A stretch of DNA of 23,456 bases, from positions 1 through 23,456 of the forward strand of contig JAEDDA010000016.1 of NCBI GenBank assembly GCA_016298185.1, read 5' to 3'. Both the position numbers and the translations under genes were made by a program. This document shows, in pieces, positions 1 through 6,421 of the stretch. The stretch is from Bacilli bacterium (GTDB lineage: Bacteria; Bacillota_I; Bacilli_A; RFN20; CAG-826). Positions within the stretch are counted from its first letter, which is position 1, and the number at the start of each line of letters is the position of its first letter. The notes beneath the pieces were generated by a model. That model worked only from the letters and a program-made list of their open reading frames with translations. It did not search any database and was not told the DNA's origin.

Positions 1-1037
1 ATGTATTCATAGTGCATACCTTTAAAGATCTTGCTGTTAATCACACCATCAACTGTGCCATTGCCTGGTTTGGTTAAGATAATATCTTCTGGTCTAACGA
101 CAACGTCGACTTTTTCATTCACAGGGAATTTACCAAAGTCCACTGGGTCAGCATCCCAATATTTATTTAAGAATCTGACTTTGTTGTTTTTAGCCATTGT
201 GCCTGTATAAATATTGGACTCTCCAATAAAGTCAGCGACAAAGGCGTTGTTTGGTTCATCATAGATTTCTTTTGGTTTACCAACTTGTTGGATCTCACCA
301 TCGTTCATGACGACGATTGTATCAGACATAGTTAAAGCTTCTTCTTGGTCATGGGTGACATAGATGAAGGTAATACCAATTTTCTTATGCATCTCTTTAA
401 GTTCGAGTTGCATTTCTTTTCTCATCTTTAAGTCTAAGGCTCCTAATGGTTCATCTAAGAGGAGGATTTCTGGTTCATTAACAATCGCCCTAGCGATAGC
501 GATTCTTTGCTGTTGACCACCACTTAATGTGGAAATATCTCTCTTTTCAAAACCTTCAAGGTCAACGACCTTTAAAGCGTTTTTAACTTTTTCAGAGATT
601 TCTTGTTTGGTTAAATGTCTAAACTTGGTAATTGTGTTTCCTTTTTTATCAGTTACTTCGTAAGGAATCTTTTTGAGCTTTAAGCCAAAAGCAATATTGT
701 TATAGATATTTAAATGAGCGAATAAAGCGTATCTTTGGAAAACTGTATTAATTGGTCTTTTATAAGGAGGCAATAAAGAAATATCACGACCATTGAGGTT
801 GATGATACCGCTTGTAGGAAGTTCGAAACCCGCAATCATTCTTAAGGTTGTGGTTTTGCCACATCCAGAAGGACCTAAGAAAGTCACGAATTCACCTTTC
901 TTGATTTTTAAATTAAAGTTTTCAACAGCGTAACTGTCACTGTCTGGGAATTTTTTACAAACATCGATAAGTTCAATAATGTATGGATTTTCTTCTTGAA
1001 CTTGTTCTTGTTCTAAGATTTCTTCTTTCTTAGCCAT
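1..1037 (-). CDS. potA: Spermidine/putrescine ABC transporter ATP-binding protein, 3' end outside window
   Basis: ATPase subunit of a polyamine importer, acting on the inner face of the membrane with PotB/PotC permeases and a PotD binding protein. The visible 345 codons read, in order: a Walker A box (GPSGCGKTT), a Q-loop region (FQRYALF), an inserted stretch of about 20 residues before the helical domain that I recall from Firmicutes PotA, the ABC signature (LSGGQQQ), Walker B (ILLLDEP), the H-loop (VTHDQEEAL) and the start of the C-terminal TOBE region (VVRPEDI). The gene runs off the left edge, so the C-terminus is missing. ATG at 1037 is supported by a GGAGG at 1046-1050. An intrinsic terminator and a long structured leader lie directly upstream, so expression is probably set by read-through. 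Identity as PotA rather than another sugar or iron ABC ATPase rests on overall similarity; potBCD would be expected beyond the left edge. Confidence 0.9.
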   Translation of the reverse strand, partial: MAKKEEILEQEQVQEENPYIIELIDVCKKFPDSDSYAVENFNLKIKKGEFVTFLGPSGCGKTTTLRMIAGFELPTSGIINLNGRDISLLPPYKRPINTVFQRYALFAHLNIYNNIAFGLKLKKIPYEVTDKKGNTITKFRHLTKQEISEKVKNALKVVDLEGFEKRDISTLSGGQQQRIAIARAIVNEPEILLLDEPLGALDLKMRKEMQLELKEMHKKIGITFIYVTHDQEEALTMSDTIVVMNDGEIQQVGKPKEIYDEPNNAFVADFIGESNIYTGTMAKNNKVRFLNKYWDADPVDFGKFPVNEKVDVVVRPEDIILTKPGNGTVDGVINSKIFKGMHYEY

Positions 1038-1055
1038 TTCCCGATCCTCCTTATT

Positions 1056-1084
1056 AAATAAAAAGATACAAATTGCTTTGTACC
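1056..1084 (-). terminator. Intrinsic terminator just before potA
   Basis: On the minus strand an 8-bp stem (GGTACAAA / TTTGTATC, one G-U) closes a GCAA tetraloop and is followed by TTTTTATTT. It ends only a few bases before the potA ribosome binding site, as expected for an attenuator or the 3' end of an independent small RNA. Confidence 0.75.
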
Positions 1085-1394
1085 TCATGAATCTAATATG
1101 GGTGAGAAATTGGTTAGATTATAGACTAACTACGTCTTCTCATTTTGGGAGTCTATATAGTAAATACTTACTTTTACTACTCTTATTATGCATTCACAAG
1201 GTACGACGGAGACTTTCACTCCAAGCATAAGCTTATAAATTGATAACAAGATATCACTATCTCTAATCCGGCATTTGACCAAGCTGTCCGAGGCTTTTGT
1301 CCTTCTATCTCTAGATTGGGTCAAGTTCAATGCATCTCACATTGATAGAATTAGGTGTGACGTAGTCCCAAAATTTACGACTACTTTTTTCACG
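1056..1394 (-). ncRNA. Candidate structured leader RNA or stand-alone ncRNA upstream of potA
   Basis: A region of about 340 nt between a minus-strand promoter (1401-1429) and an intrinsic terminator (1056-1084) is packed with paired segments. Stems seen (plus coordinates): 1362-1367/1379-1384; 1327-1332/1340-1345; 1275-1280/1319-1324 with inner 1281-1284/1293-1296; 1186-1191/1225-1230 with inner 1208-1211/1219-1222; 1158-1164/1173-1179; 1120-1127/1150-1157; 1090-1096/1114-1120. The 22-nt loop of the 1120-1157 hairpin can also pair with the 5' end of the RNA in two ways (1142-1150 with 1366-1374; 1128-1136 with 1359-1367). No convincing protein is encoded. I find no T-box, cobalamin, lysine, tmRNA or RNase P signature, so the class is unknown. 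A polyamine- or metabolite-responsive attenuator of potA is the simplest guess. Confidence 0.6.
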
Positions 1395-1400
1395 TGAAAA

Positions 1401-1429
1401 ATAATATATATATTTGAATTAAAATACAA
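1401..1429 (-). promoter_or_regulatory. Promoter of the potA leader RNA
   Basis: Minus-strand -35 TTGTAT (1424-1429), a 17-bp spacer and -10 TATTAT (1401-1406). This predicts transcription starting near 1394, at the left end of the palindrome TTTTTCACGTGAAAAA. Confidence 0.55.
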
Positions 1430-1500
1430 TAATATTTTTTTCTAAAAAATTCTCACAAAAAAATGTTTATTGACGAATTGGAGAATATTCCACTATTTTT

Positions 1501-1529
1501 TTGCAATTATTAAGCAGTTGTTTTATAGT
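1501..1529 (+). promoter_or_regulatory. Promoter of the thioredoxin-like lipoprotein gene
   Basis: -35 TTGCAA (1501-1506), 17-bp spacer, -10 TATAGT (1524-1529). The ATG at 1539 is nine bases past the -10, so the mRNA would have almost no leader, consistent with the absence of a Shine-Dalgarno site. Confidence 0.45.
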
Positions 1530-1538
1530 AATAGCGAC

Positions 1539-2618
1539 ATGAAAAAGCAATTATTTTTATTACCTATATTAACAATATCCACTTTTGCAATGACCGGCTG
1601 CCAACAAGATAAAAGAGCTAGACTCACCTATGGTACTTTAGTGGAAGAAACCGCAGAAGAAATCGTCTACGGCACTTTAGCTAGCAAAGTCGCTCGCAAA
1701 GAAAGTCTTTTAGTGGCCGTCTATCAAGATGGTCTTCCATGTGGATGTTGGGCAACATTCCATGATGTTATTAATCAATACGTCAAAGAATACAACACAA
1801 AAGTCTATTACATCGCTTCTTCTCAATTCTCTGATGATGCAGATAAATTCGGTTTAACAATCTTAAGAGAAACAAGTGATCCAACATTCGCATTATTCAA
1901 AGAAGGTAAAAAAGTTAACGAATATATCTACGGCAAAGATACTAAACCAATGTTCCAAACATTATCAGGTTTAAGAAAAGCGGTTAGCAGAATTGCTAAA
2001 GATCCTCAATATTTCTATGTTGATCAAGAATATCTTGATAAGGCAATCTTTACTGAGAAAAAAGATGTTGTTGTTCATTATTTTTGGCACTTTTGCCCGG
2101 ATTGCAATGACTGTTTCCCAGAAGTTATGCTTCCATATAGCAACAAAAACGATTTCTCAAGAAACGTATGGATTATCAACTTAGCTATTCCAGGTTTATT
2201 AATTGATCCTGAAACAGGCACAATGAATAAGAACTATCAAGGATATGTCGATTTCTTAAACGAACACAATATGTCCTATAGTGAAGAAAACGAACCATTT
2301 GGTTATGATAGAGGATTTGTTCCAACCACACAAATCTGGCAAAATGGCAAAATCAAAGATATGAGTGTCTACTTCAATGATGGAGTGGAAAAAGTTGATG
2401 GAAAATATGTCATCACACGTTCATATTATTCTGAAGAAAGAATCCAACACTTAGGTTACACAAACCAAGTTCTCCAAGGAAAAGTTCTTCCTGCTGAAGA
2501 AGTTGATGTCAGTGTTAATCAAGAAACAGGGGTTGAATCCTATTCTTGGAAAATGGATTATGCAAGGTTATACCACAAACCAATCCTCGAAGCATTCTTC
2601 AATAAATACGTTAAATAA
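1539..2618 (+). CDS. Lipoprotein with two thioredoxin-like domains
   Basis: A 359-residue secreted lipoprotein of unknown exact function, probably a thiol-disulfide protein on the outer face of the membrane. Residues 1-21 form a signal peptide (positive MKK, hydrophobic stretch) ending in an MTGC lipobox with Cys21 as lipid anchor. The first thioredoxin-like region (about 55-125) has Cys68-Gly-Cys70-Trp in place of CxxC and a later Asp-Pro turn (DPTFALFKEGK). The second (about 170-275) has Cys186-Pro-Asp-Cys189 plus Cys192, and a VPTTQIW segment that looks like the cis-proline loop. An in-frame TTG at 1470 would extend the protein by 23 residues ahead of the signal peptide. I reject it and choose ATG 1539, which starts a clean signal sequence. 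There is no ribosome binding site; see the promoter at 1501-1529. The gene stands alone and shares a terminator with the convergent deaminase operon. Confidence 0.8.
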   Translation: MKKQLFLLPILTISTFAMTGCQQDKRARLTYGTLVEETAEEIVYGTLASKVARKESLLVAVYQDGLPCGCWATFHDVINQYVKEYNTKVYYIASSQFSDDADKFGLTILRETSDPTFALFKEGKKVNEYIYGKDTKPMFQTLSGLRKAVSRIAKDPQYFYVDQEYLDKAIFTEKKDVVVHYFWHFCPDCNDCFPEVMLPYSNKNDFSRNVWIINLAIPGLLIDPETGTMNKNYQGYVDFLNEHNMSYSEENEPFGYDRGFVPTTQIWQNGKIKDMSVYFNDGVEKVDGKYVITRSYYSEERIQHLGYTNQVLQGKVLPAEEVDVSVNQETGVESYSWKMDYARLYHKPILEAFFNKYVK

Positions 2619-2641
2619 AAAGAGGTTTTACCTCTTTTTTT
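2617..2641. terminator. Bidirectional intrinsic terminator
   Basis: AGAGGT (2621-2626), loop TTT, ACCTCT (2630-2635), flanked by A-runs on the left and T-runs on the right. It serves both the plus-strand lipoprotein gene and the minus-strand deaminase gene, whose stop codon (2640-2642) it touches. Confidence 0.8.
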
Positions 2642-3635
2642 ACATCGCAATTTGCGAATAGAATTTATCAATTCTTTGTTTTAATTCTTCTCTTAGTTTT
2701 TCTTTTACTTGTTCACTTGTGAATGCGTAATTAATTGAATTAAGCAAGAATCCATATACTTCTTCTTTAGTTAACTTAAATGTTTCATATAAATGAGCGA
2801 ATTCTTGATAAACATCAGTATTGCTGACAGTCATGTTATCGCTATTGATTGTTAAGGCGATGCCTTTATCCATAAACGCTCTTAATGGAACATCAGCGTA
2901 ACTCTTTAATGATTTTGTTTGTAAGTTACTGGTTGGACAGAATTCGAAACAAATGTCTTCTTTCTTTGCTCTTGGACCATCTTTTTCACTATCGAGGTGA
3001 ACACCATGTCCAATTCTAGCTGCGCCATTATCAAGGGCCATCATCACTTCATCACTGCCTGTTGCTTCTCCAGCGTGAATTGTAATGTTTAACCTATATT
3101 TCTTGGCTAAATCAAAGATGTTTTTATAATAAGAACTTGGATGCATGGCTTCCGCACCAGCGAGGTCAACACCAACCACTCTTGTGCCTTTGAGTTTATT
3201 AGCAACTTCAATTGTTTCCATATTTACTTCTTCTGTAGCGTGTCTCATACAACAAAGTAATATGTTAGCCTCAAAACATTTACATTCCGTTAAAGCTTCT
3301 TCTAATCCTTTAAGCGCAGCTTTAGCGACTTGGAGTTGATTCAAACCTTTTTGTAAATGCAATTGAGGGGCGAATCTAATTTCCGCATAGATGTAACCCA
3401 TCTTATAAAGTCTTCTCACTAAAGATGATGTCACATGAGCGATGTTTTCTTCGGTTTGAAGGAGTTGTAATGGAAGATCAAAACGCATCAAATATTCTTC
3501 AAGCGATTTGCAGTCCATCGGCACATAAATATTATTTGGGAAGTCATTTCCTAAGCAAATTCCATCTTTTTTCGCTAAATATAAGAAATCTTGTTCACTT
3601 AATGAACCATCTAAATGTAAGTGTAAATCTATCAT
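2640..3635 (-). CDS. add: Adenosine deaminase
   Basis: Hydrolyses adenosine (and deoxyadenosine) to inosine and ammonia in the cytoplasm for purine salvage. The 331-residue protein has the amidohydrolase TIM-barrel signatures: His5-Leu-His7 (HLHLDGS) for zinc, His187-Ala-Gly-Glu190 with the catalytic glutamate, GHG at 210, the CPTSNLQT segment near 233, and Asp266 in NSDN, an arrangement I recall from bacterial adenosine deaminases. Length matches the family. ATG 3635 is preceded by GGAGTAAACATAT. The ribosome binding site lies in the end of the upstream metallo-hydrolase gene (6-bp gap), so the two are co-transcribed and probably translationally coupled. Adenine or aminofutalosine deaminases are related alternatives, but no menaquinone genes are nearby. 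Confidence 0.9.
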   Translation of the reverse strand: MIDLHLHLDGSLSEQDFLYLAKKDGICLGNDFPNNIYVPMDCKSLEEYLMRFDLPLQLLQTEENIAHVTSSLVRRLYKMGYIYAEIRFAPQLHLQKGLNQLQVAKAALKGLEEALTECKCFEANILLCCMRHATEEVNMETIEVANKLKGTRVVGVDLAGAEAMHPSSYYKNIFDLAKKYRLNITIHAGEATGSDEVMMALDNGAARIGHGVHLDSEKDGPRAKKEDICFEFCPTSNLQTKSLKSYADVPLRAFMDKGIALTINSDNMTVSNTDVYQEFAHLYETFKLTKEEVYGFLLNSINYAFTSEQVKEKLREELKQRIDKFYSQIAM

Positions 3636-3641
3636 ATATGT

Positions 3642-4268
3642 TTACTCCTGTAATTCTTTCTTAAATATAACCACTCTATTTTTAAAGAGATTGTCATCTA
3701 CATCAATTTCGTAACCATCAACTTCTAAATAGTCGCCCACTAATGACTTAAATTCATCAATTTGGCCACCATCTGGATAGCCACTATTATTCTCTTTCTT
3801 GAAATAATGCATTGGGATTGTGATTTTAGGATTAACAATATCCATAATTTCTTTCAATTCCTTTGCGGAGATTGTATAAAAGCCATTAATTGGTGCTAGT
3901 AAAATATCGATATTCTTCATTTGTTCTAACACTTCTTTTGATGGAATACATCCCAAATCACCTGTGTGTAAAATGCGATATCCATCAATATCAAGGAAAT
4001 GCATTGTATTTAACCCACGATGTTCACCACTATGGTGGTCATGTGGAACCACTACTGTTTTAATATTTAATTGTTCGCTTGTGTGAACAATAGTAATTAA
4101 ATTTTTCGCATTATGATCGTAATGATCGTGTGAGCAAAAGACATAATTTGCCTCTACACGAGGAAGTTTTAGATGTGGGACAGATCTATTTCTATAAGGG
4201 TCAATAACCACGCTAACACTATTACTTTTTAACAAGTAACAAGCATGTCCAAGATTAACTAATCGCAT
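3642..4268 (-). CDS. Metallo-beta-lactamase-fold hydrolase (UlaG/UPF0173-like)
   Basis: A 208-residue cytoplasmic metal-dependent hydrolase. The signature His47-Asp-His49-Tyr-Asp51-His52 (SHDHYDH), His101-Thr-Gly-Asp104 (HTGDLG) and His154 (PMHY) give the two-metal site of the metallo-beta-lactamase fold. Size and the early GHACYLL segment fit the UlaG/YtkL group, whose substrates are mostly unknown, although UlaG itself opens L-ascorbate-6-phosphate lactone. It is the first gene of a two-gene operon with adenosine deaminase, which gives no clear clue to substrate. No Shine-Dalgarno site precedes ATG 4268. A TAAAAT hexamer lies six bases upstream (4275-4280), suggesting a leaderless message. 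A 19-bp dyad sits further upstream at 4311-4329. Confidence 0.8.
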   Translation of the reverse strand: MRLVNLGHACYLLKSNSVSVVIDPYRNRSVPHLKLPRVEANYVFCSHDHYDHNAKNLITIVHTSEQLNIKTVVVPHDHHSGEHRGLNTMHFLDIDGYRILHTGDLGCIPSKEVLEQMKNIDILLAPINGFYTISAKELKEIMDIVNPKITIPMHYFKKENNSGYPDGGQIDEFKSLVGDYLEVDGYEIDVDDNLFKNRVVIFKKELQE

Positions 4269-4310
4269 AGTTACATTTTAACGCATTTATCAATTATTAA
4301 AAATAATCAT

Positions 4311-4329
4311 TTTTACTTTTAAAGTAAAA
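4311..4329. promoter_or_regulatory. Perfect 9-bp dyad between divergent genes
   Basis: TTTTACTTT (4311-4319), one base, AAAGTAAAA (4321-4329). It lies midway in the 100-bp gap between the divergent metallo-hydrolase and mscL genes, where an operator acting on both would be expected. It is AT-rich, so chance is possible. No regulator can be assigned. Confidence 0.35.
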
Positions 4330-4368
4330 GTATTATTATGTTATTAGAAAGGAAAACTTTAATTCATC

Positions 4369-5055
4369 ATGGCAAGAAAAAGAAAAAAAGGAAAAAGCAT
4401 TTTTACTGAATTTAAAGAATTTATTAACAAAGGTAATGCCTTCATGTTGGCTGTTGGTGTTGTTATCGGCGGTGCCTTTAGCGCAATCGTTACAGCATTT
4501 GTTAACATCTTATTAAACGTTGCTACTTGGGCAGTCCCAGGAGGTTTAAAAGGATTCGTTACAGTTTTACCAGCATTCCCAGGCAGTCCAGCACAAGCTG
4601 GTGCAACATTCTTACACGCAGGTGAAATCATCAAAGTTAACCAAATTAACGTCAGTGATGTCAACTCTGCAGTTATCGAATTCGCCGCTGCTCAAGGAAG
4701 AACAGATTTAACAGTTAATTCCTCTGATTTCAATCAATGGAAAGATTCCTTATTAAAACTTTACACATTACATGGAACCACATGGACTTACAATATGTCC
4801 GCAGTCATCGACTGGGGTGCATTATTAACTGCTATCATCTCCTTCCTTATCATCGCTTTAGTTCTCTTCATCATTGTTAAGGTCGTCGCCATTGCTGCCG
4901 CAAAGAAAGCACAATTAGAAGAAAAAGCAAGAGAAGCATACTATGAGAAGCATCCAGAAGACAGACCAGTTCCACCAGAACCAGGTGTTCCAGAACCAAC
5001 AGAAGTTGAACTTCTTAAGGAAATTCGCGATGCTCTCGTGAAGAAAGCGGAATAA
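4369..5055 (+). CDS. mscL: Large-conductance mechanosensitive channel, enlarged periplasmic-loop type
   Basis: Pore-forming membrane protein that opens under membrane tension to release solutes during osmotic downshock. The order is that of MscL: amphipathic N-terminus (FTEFKEFINKGN), TM1 about residues 24-49 with the glycine-rich LAVGVVIGGAFSAIV pore segment, an outer loop, TM2 about 147-173, then a charged cytoplasmic tail ending in the typical LLKEIRDALVKK helix. At 228 residues it is much longer than the usual 120-150. The extra length is mostly in the loop (about 50-145) and a proline/glutamate-rich linker (about 195-212). An AGAAAGGA lies about 15 bases before ATG 4369, farther than usual, but a stop at 4360 excludes a longer start. 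Single-gene unit with its own terminator. Confidence 0.85.
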   Translation: MARKRKKGKSIFTEFKEFINKGNAFMLAVGVVIGGAFSAIVTAFVNILLNVATWAVPGGLKGFVTVLPAFPGSPAQAGATFLHAGEIIKVNQINVSDVNSAVIEFAAAQGRTDLTVNSSDFNQWKDSLLKLYTLHGTTWTYNMSAVIDWGALLTAIISFLIIALVLFIIVKVVAIAAAKKAQLEEKAREAYYEKHPEDRPVPPEPGVPEPTEVELLKEIRDALVKKAE

Positions 5056-5066
5056 AGAATTAAATT

Positions 5067-5104
5067 AAAAGACTAGGCCACCACAATGTGGTCTTTTCTT
5101 TTAT
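5067..5104 (+). terminator. Terminator of mscL
   Basis: AAAAGA and CCAC (interrupted by a CTAGG bulge) pair with GTGG-TCTTTT around the loop CACAAT (5082-5087). The stem ends in a T-rich tract. Confidence 0.6.
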
Positions 5105-5110
5105 ATAAAT

Positions 5111-5140
5111 AAAAGAGTGATCACTTGGACCACTCTTATT
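5111..5140 (-). terminator. Terminator of fba
   Basis: Ten-bp stem AAGAGTGGTC / GATCACTCTT (5128-5137 with 5113-5122, one G-U) with a five-base loop, followed on the minus strand by TTATTT. The plus side also ends in a T-rich run, so it may act in both directions. Confidence 0.75.
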
Positions 5141-5155
5141 TATTTAGATTAGCGA

Positions 5156-6136
5156 TTAAATTCTATCGTTAGAACCTAAGACATCAACAATCTTGTGTTT
5201 GACTAATTGTTTGACATATTCACGTGCTGGTTTTAAGTATTCACGTGGGTCAAACTTTTCAGGATGTTGATTCATAACTTCTCTGATACCTGCGGTTAAA
5301 GCTAAACGTAAGTCAGAGTCGATATTAATCTTGCAAACGGCTAATTTAGCGGCTTGTCTTAATTGTTCTTCTGGGACACCAACTGCGTCGACTAATTTAC
5401 CACCATTATCGTTAATAATCTTAACGAACTCTTGGTTAACAGAGGAGGAACCGTGTAAGACGATTGGGAATCCTGGTAATCTCTTACTAACTTCTTCTAA
5501 GATATCGAATCTTAATGGAGGAGGTAATAAGACACCTGTTTTTGGATCACGTGTGCATTGTTCTGGTTTGAACTTGTAAGCACCGTGGCTTGTTCCGATA
5601 GCAATAGCTAAACTATCACAACCTGTACGTTTGACGAATTCTTCAACGTCTTCTGGACGGGTGTAGCTTTCTGCACCATGTTCAACAACAACTTCATCTT
5701 CAATACCTGCTAAGGTACCGAGTTCAGCTTCAACTGTAACGTATGGGTGTTTGCTTGTGTCGTGTGCGTATTCAACGACTTTTCTTGTTAAGGCAATGTT
5801 TTCTTCGAATGATTTGCTAGAAGCATCGATCATAACAGAGGTGAAACCACCGTCGATACATTCTTTACAAATTTCAAAGTCTGCACCGTGGTCTAAGTGT
5901 AAGACGATTGGTAAACCAGTGTCTTCAACTGCAGCTTCCACTAAGTGTTTTAAATAACCTTGTTTTGCATATTTTCTCGCACCAGCGCTAACTTGGAGAA
6001 TAACTGGAGAGTTGCATTCTTTTGCAGCTTCGGTAATCGCTTGAACGATTTCCATGTTATTGCAGTTAAAAGCACCGATTGCGTAACCGCCGTTATAGGC
6101 TTTTTCGAATAATTCTTTTGAATTAACTAATGGCAT
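5156..6136 (-). CDS. fba: Class II fructose-bisphosphate aldolase
   Basis: Zinc-dependent glycolytic enzyme that cleaves fructose-1,6-bisphosphate into dihydroxyacetone phosphate and glyceraldehyde-3-phosphate. The 326-residue barrel shows Asp82-His83 (LHLDHG; catalytic Asp and zinc His), Glu136/Glu138 (TVEAELG), His184 (GTSHGAYKF) and His228 (VLHGSSSV), plus the phosphate-binding INIDSDLR near residue 272. Length is typical of the 285-345 residue class II enzymes, and the form with a longer loop (PKTGVLLPPPLRF) fits the FbaA group rather than tagatose aldolases. ATG 6136 has GGGAG eight bases upstream, and a TATAAT at 6161-6166 is a likely -10. It is a single-gene unit between the feo operon and mscL. 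Confidence 0.93.
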   Translation of the reverse strand: MPLVNSKELFEKAYNGGYAIGAFNCNNMEIVQAITEAAKECNSPVILQVSAGARKYAKQGYLKHLVEAAVEDTGLPIVLHLDHGADFEICKECIDGGFTSVMIDASSKSFEENIALTRKVVEYAHDTSKHPYVTVEAELGTLAGIEDEVVVEHGAESYTRPEDVEEFVKRTGCDSLAIAIGTSHGAYKFKPEQCTRDPKTGVLLPPPLRFDILEEVSKRLPGFPIVLHGSSSVNQEFVKIINDNGGKLVDAVGVPEEQLRQAAKLAVCKINIDSDLRLALTAGIREVMNQHPEKFDPREYLKPAREYVKQLVKHKIVDVLGSNDRI

Positions 6137-6200
6137 AATTTTTTCTCCCTTTTCGTTAGTATTATATACTATTTCATTAAAAATAAATGACTTTTTTAAT

Positions 6201-6229
6201 AAAAAGAGGGGGTGAATAATTCCACCCCT
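6201..6229 (-). terminator. Terminator of the feo operon
   Basis: GGGGTG / CACCCC arms (6209-6214 and 6223-6228) around an eight-base AT loop, followed on the minus strand by CTCTTTTTATT. It overlaps the stop codon of the last gene. Confidence 0.8.
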
Positions 6230-6419
6230 ATTTCTTTAAATACATTTTATGATATTCCTTGAGAAGCTTTTTGCTTCCTTTACGGCATTCCGCACAATCC
6301 CCAGTTGGAATGTGATGCGCTCTCTTATAGGCGTAGGTACCTATCATGGCAGCAAGGAAAACAACTACCAAAGATAGCACTAATACTTCTAACCAAATCC
6401 AATCAGGGTTTTGAAACAT
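6228..6419 (-). CDS. FeoB-associated Cys-rich membrane protein
   Basis: A 63-residue single-pass protein that follows feoB in many Firmicutes and is thought to assist ferrous iron uptake. It has one hydrophobic helix (about residues 9-31) and then a cytoplasmic Cys42-Ala-Glu-Cys45 pair (GDCAEC) followed by a lysine-rich tail, the pattern of the FeoB-associated Cys-rich family. The cysteines could bind Fe(II) or an Fe-S cluster as proposed for FeoC, but that is not shown. ATG 6419 has AGGAGC seven bases upstream, inside the end of feoB; the genes are two bases apart and clearly one operon. The operon terminator overlaps its stop. Confidence 0.85.
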   Translation of the reverse strand: MFQNPDWIWLEVLVLSLVVVFLAAMIGTYAYKRAHHIPTGDCAECRKGSKKLLKEYHKMYLKK

Positions 6420-6421
6420 AA

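Noticed and set aside
1113..1130. GTTAG...CTAAC pair resembling the metal boxes
   Set aside because: The spacing is eight bases, not six, and the arms belong to two different RNA hairpins (1090-1120 and 1120-1157). It is also inside the transcript rather than at its promoter.
1130..1330. 66-codon open frame on the minus strand in the potA leader
   Set aside because: No ribosome binding site, no family resemblance, and it runs through the hairpin-rich region. The pairing pattern explains the stretch better than coding.
1362..1390. GTAGTC / GACTAC hairpin followed by TTTTTT as a plus-strand terminator
   Set aside because: The stem is only six base pairs with an 11-base loop, and no plus-strand promoter or gene ends here. 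The same bases form the 5' end of the minus-strand RNA.
6154..6173. GTTAGTATTATATACTATTT at the fba promoter
   Set aside because: Spacer and right arm do not match the metal box; the TATAAT -10 explains most of the sequence.
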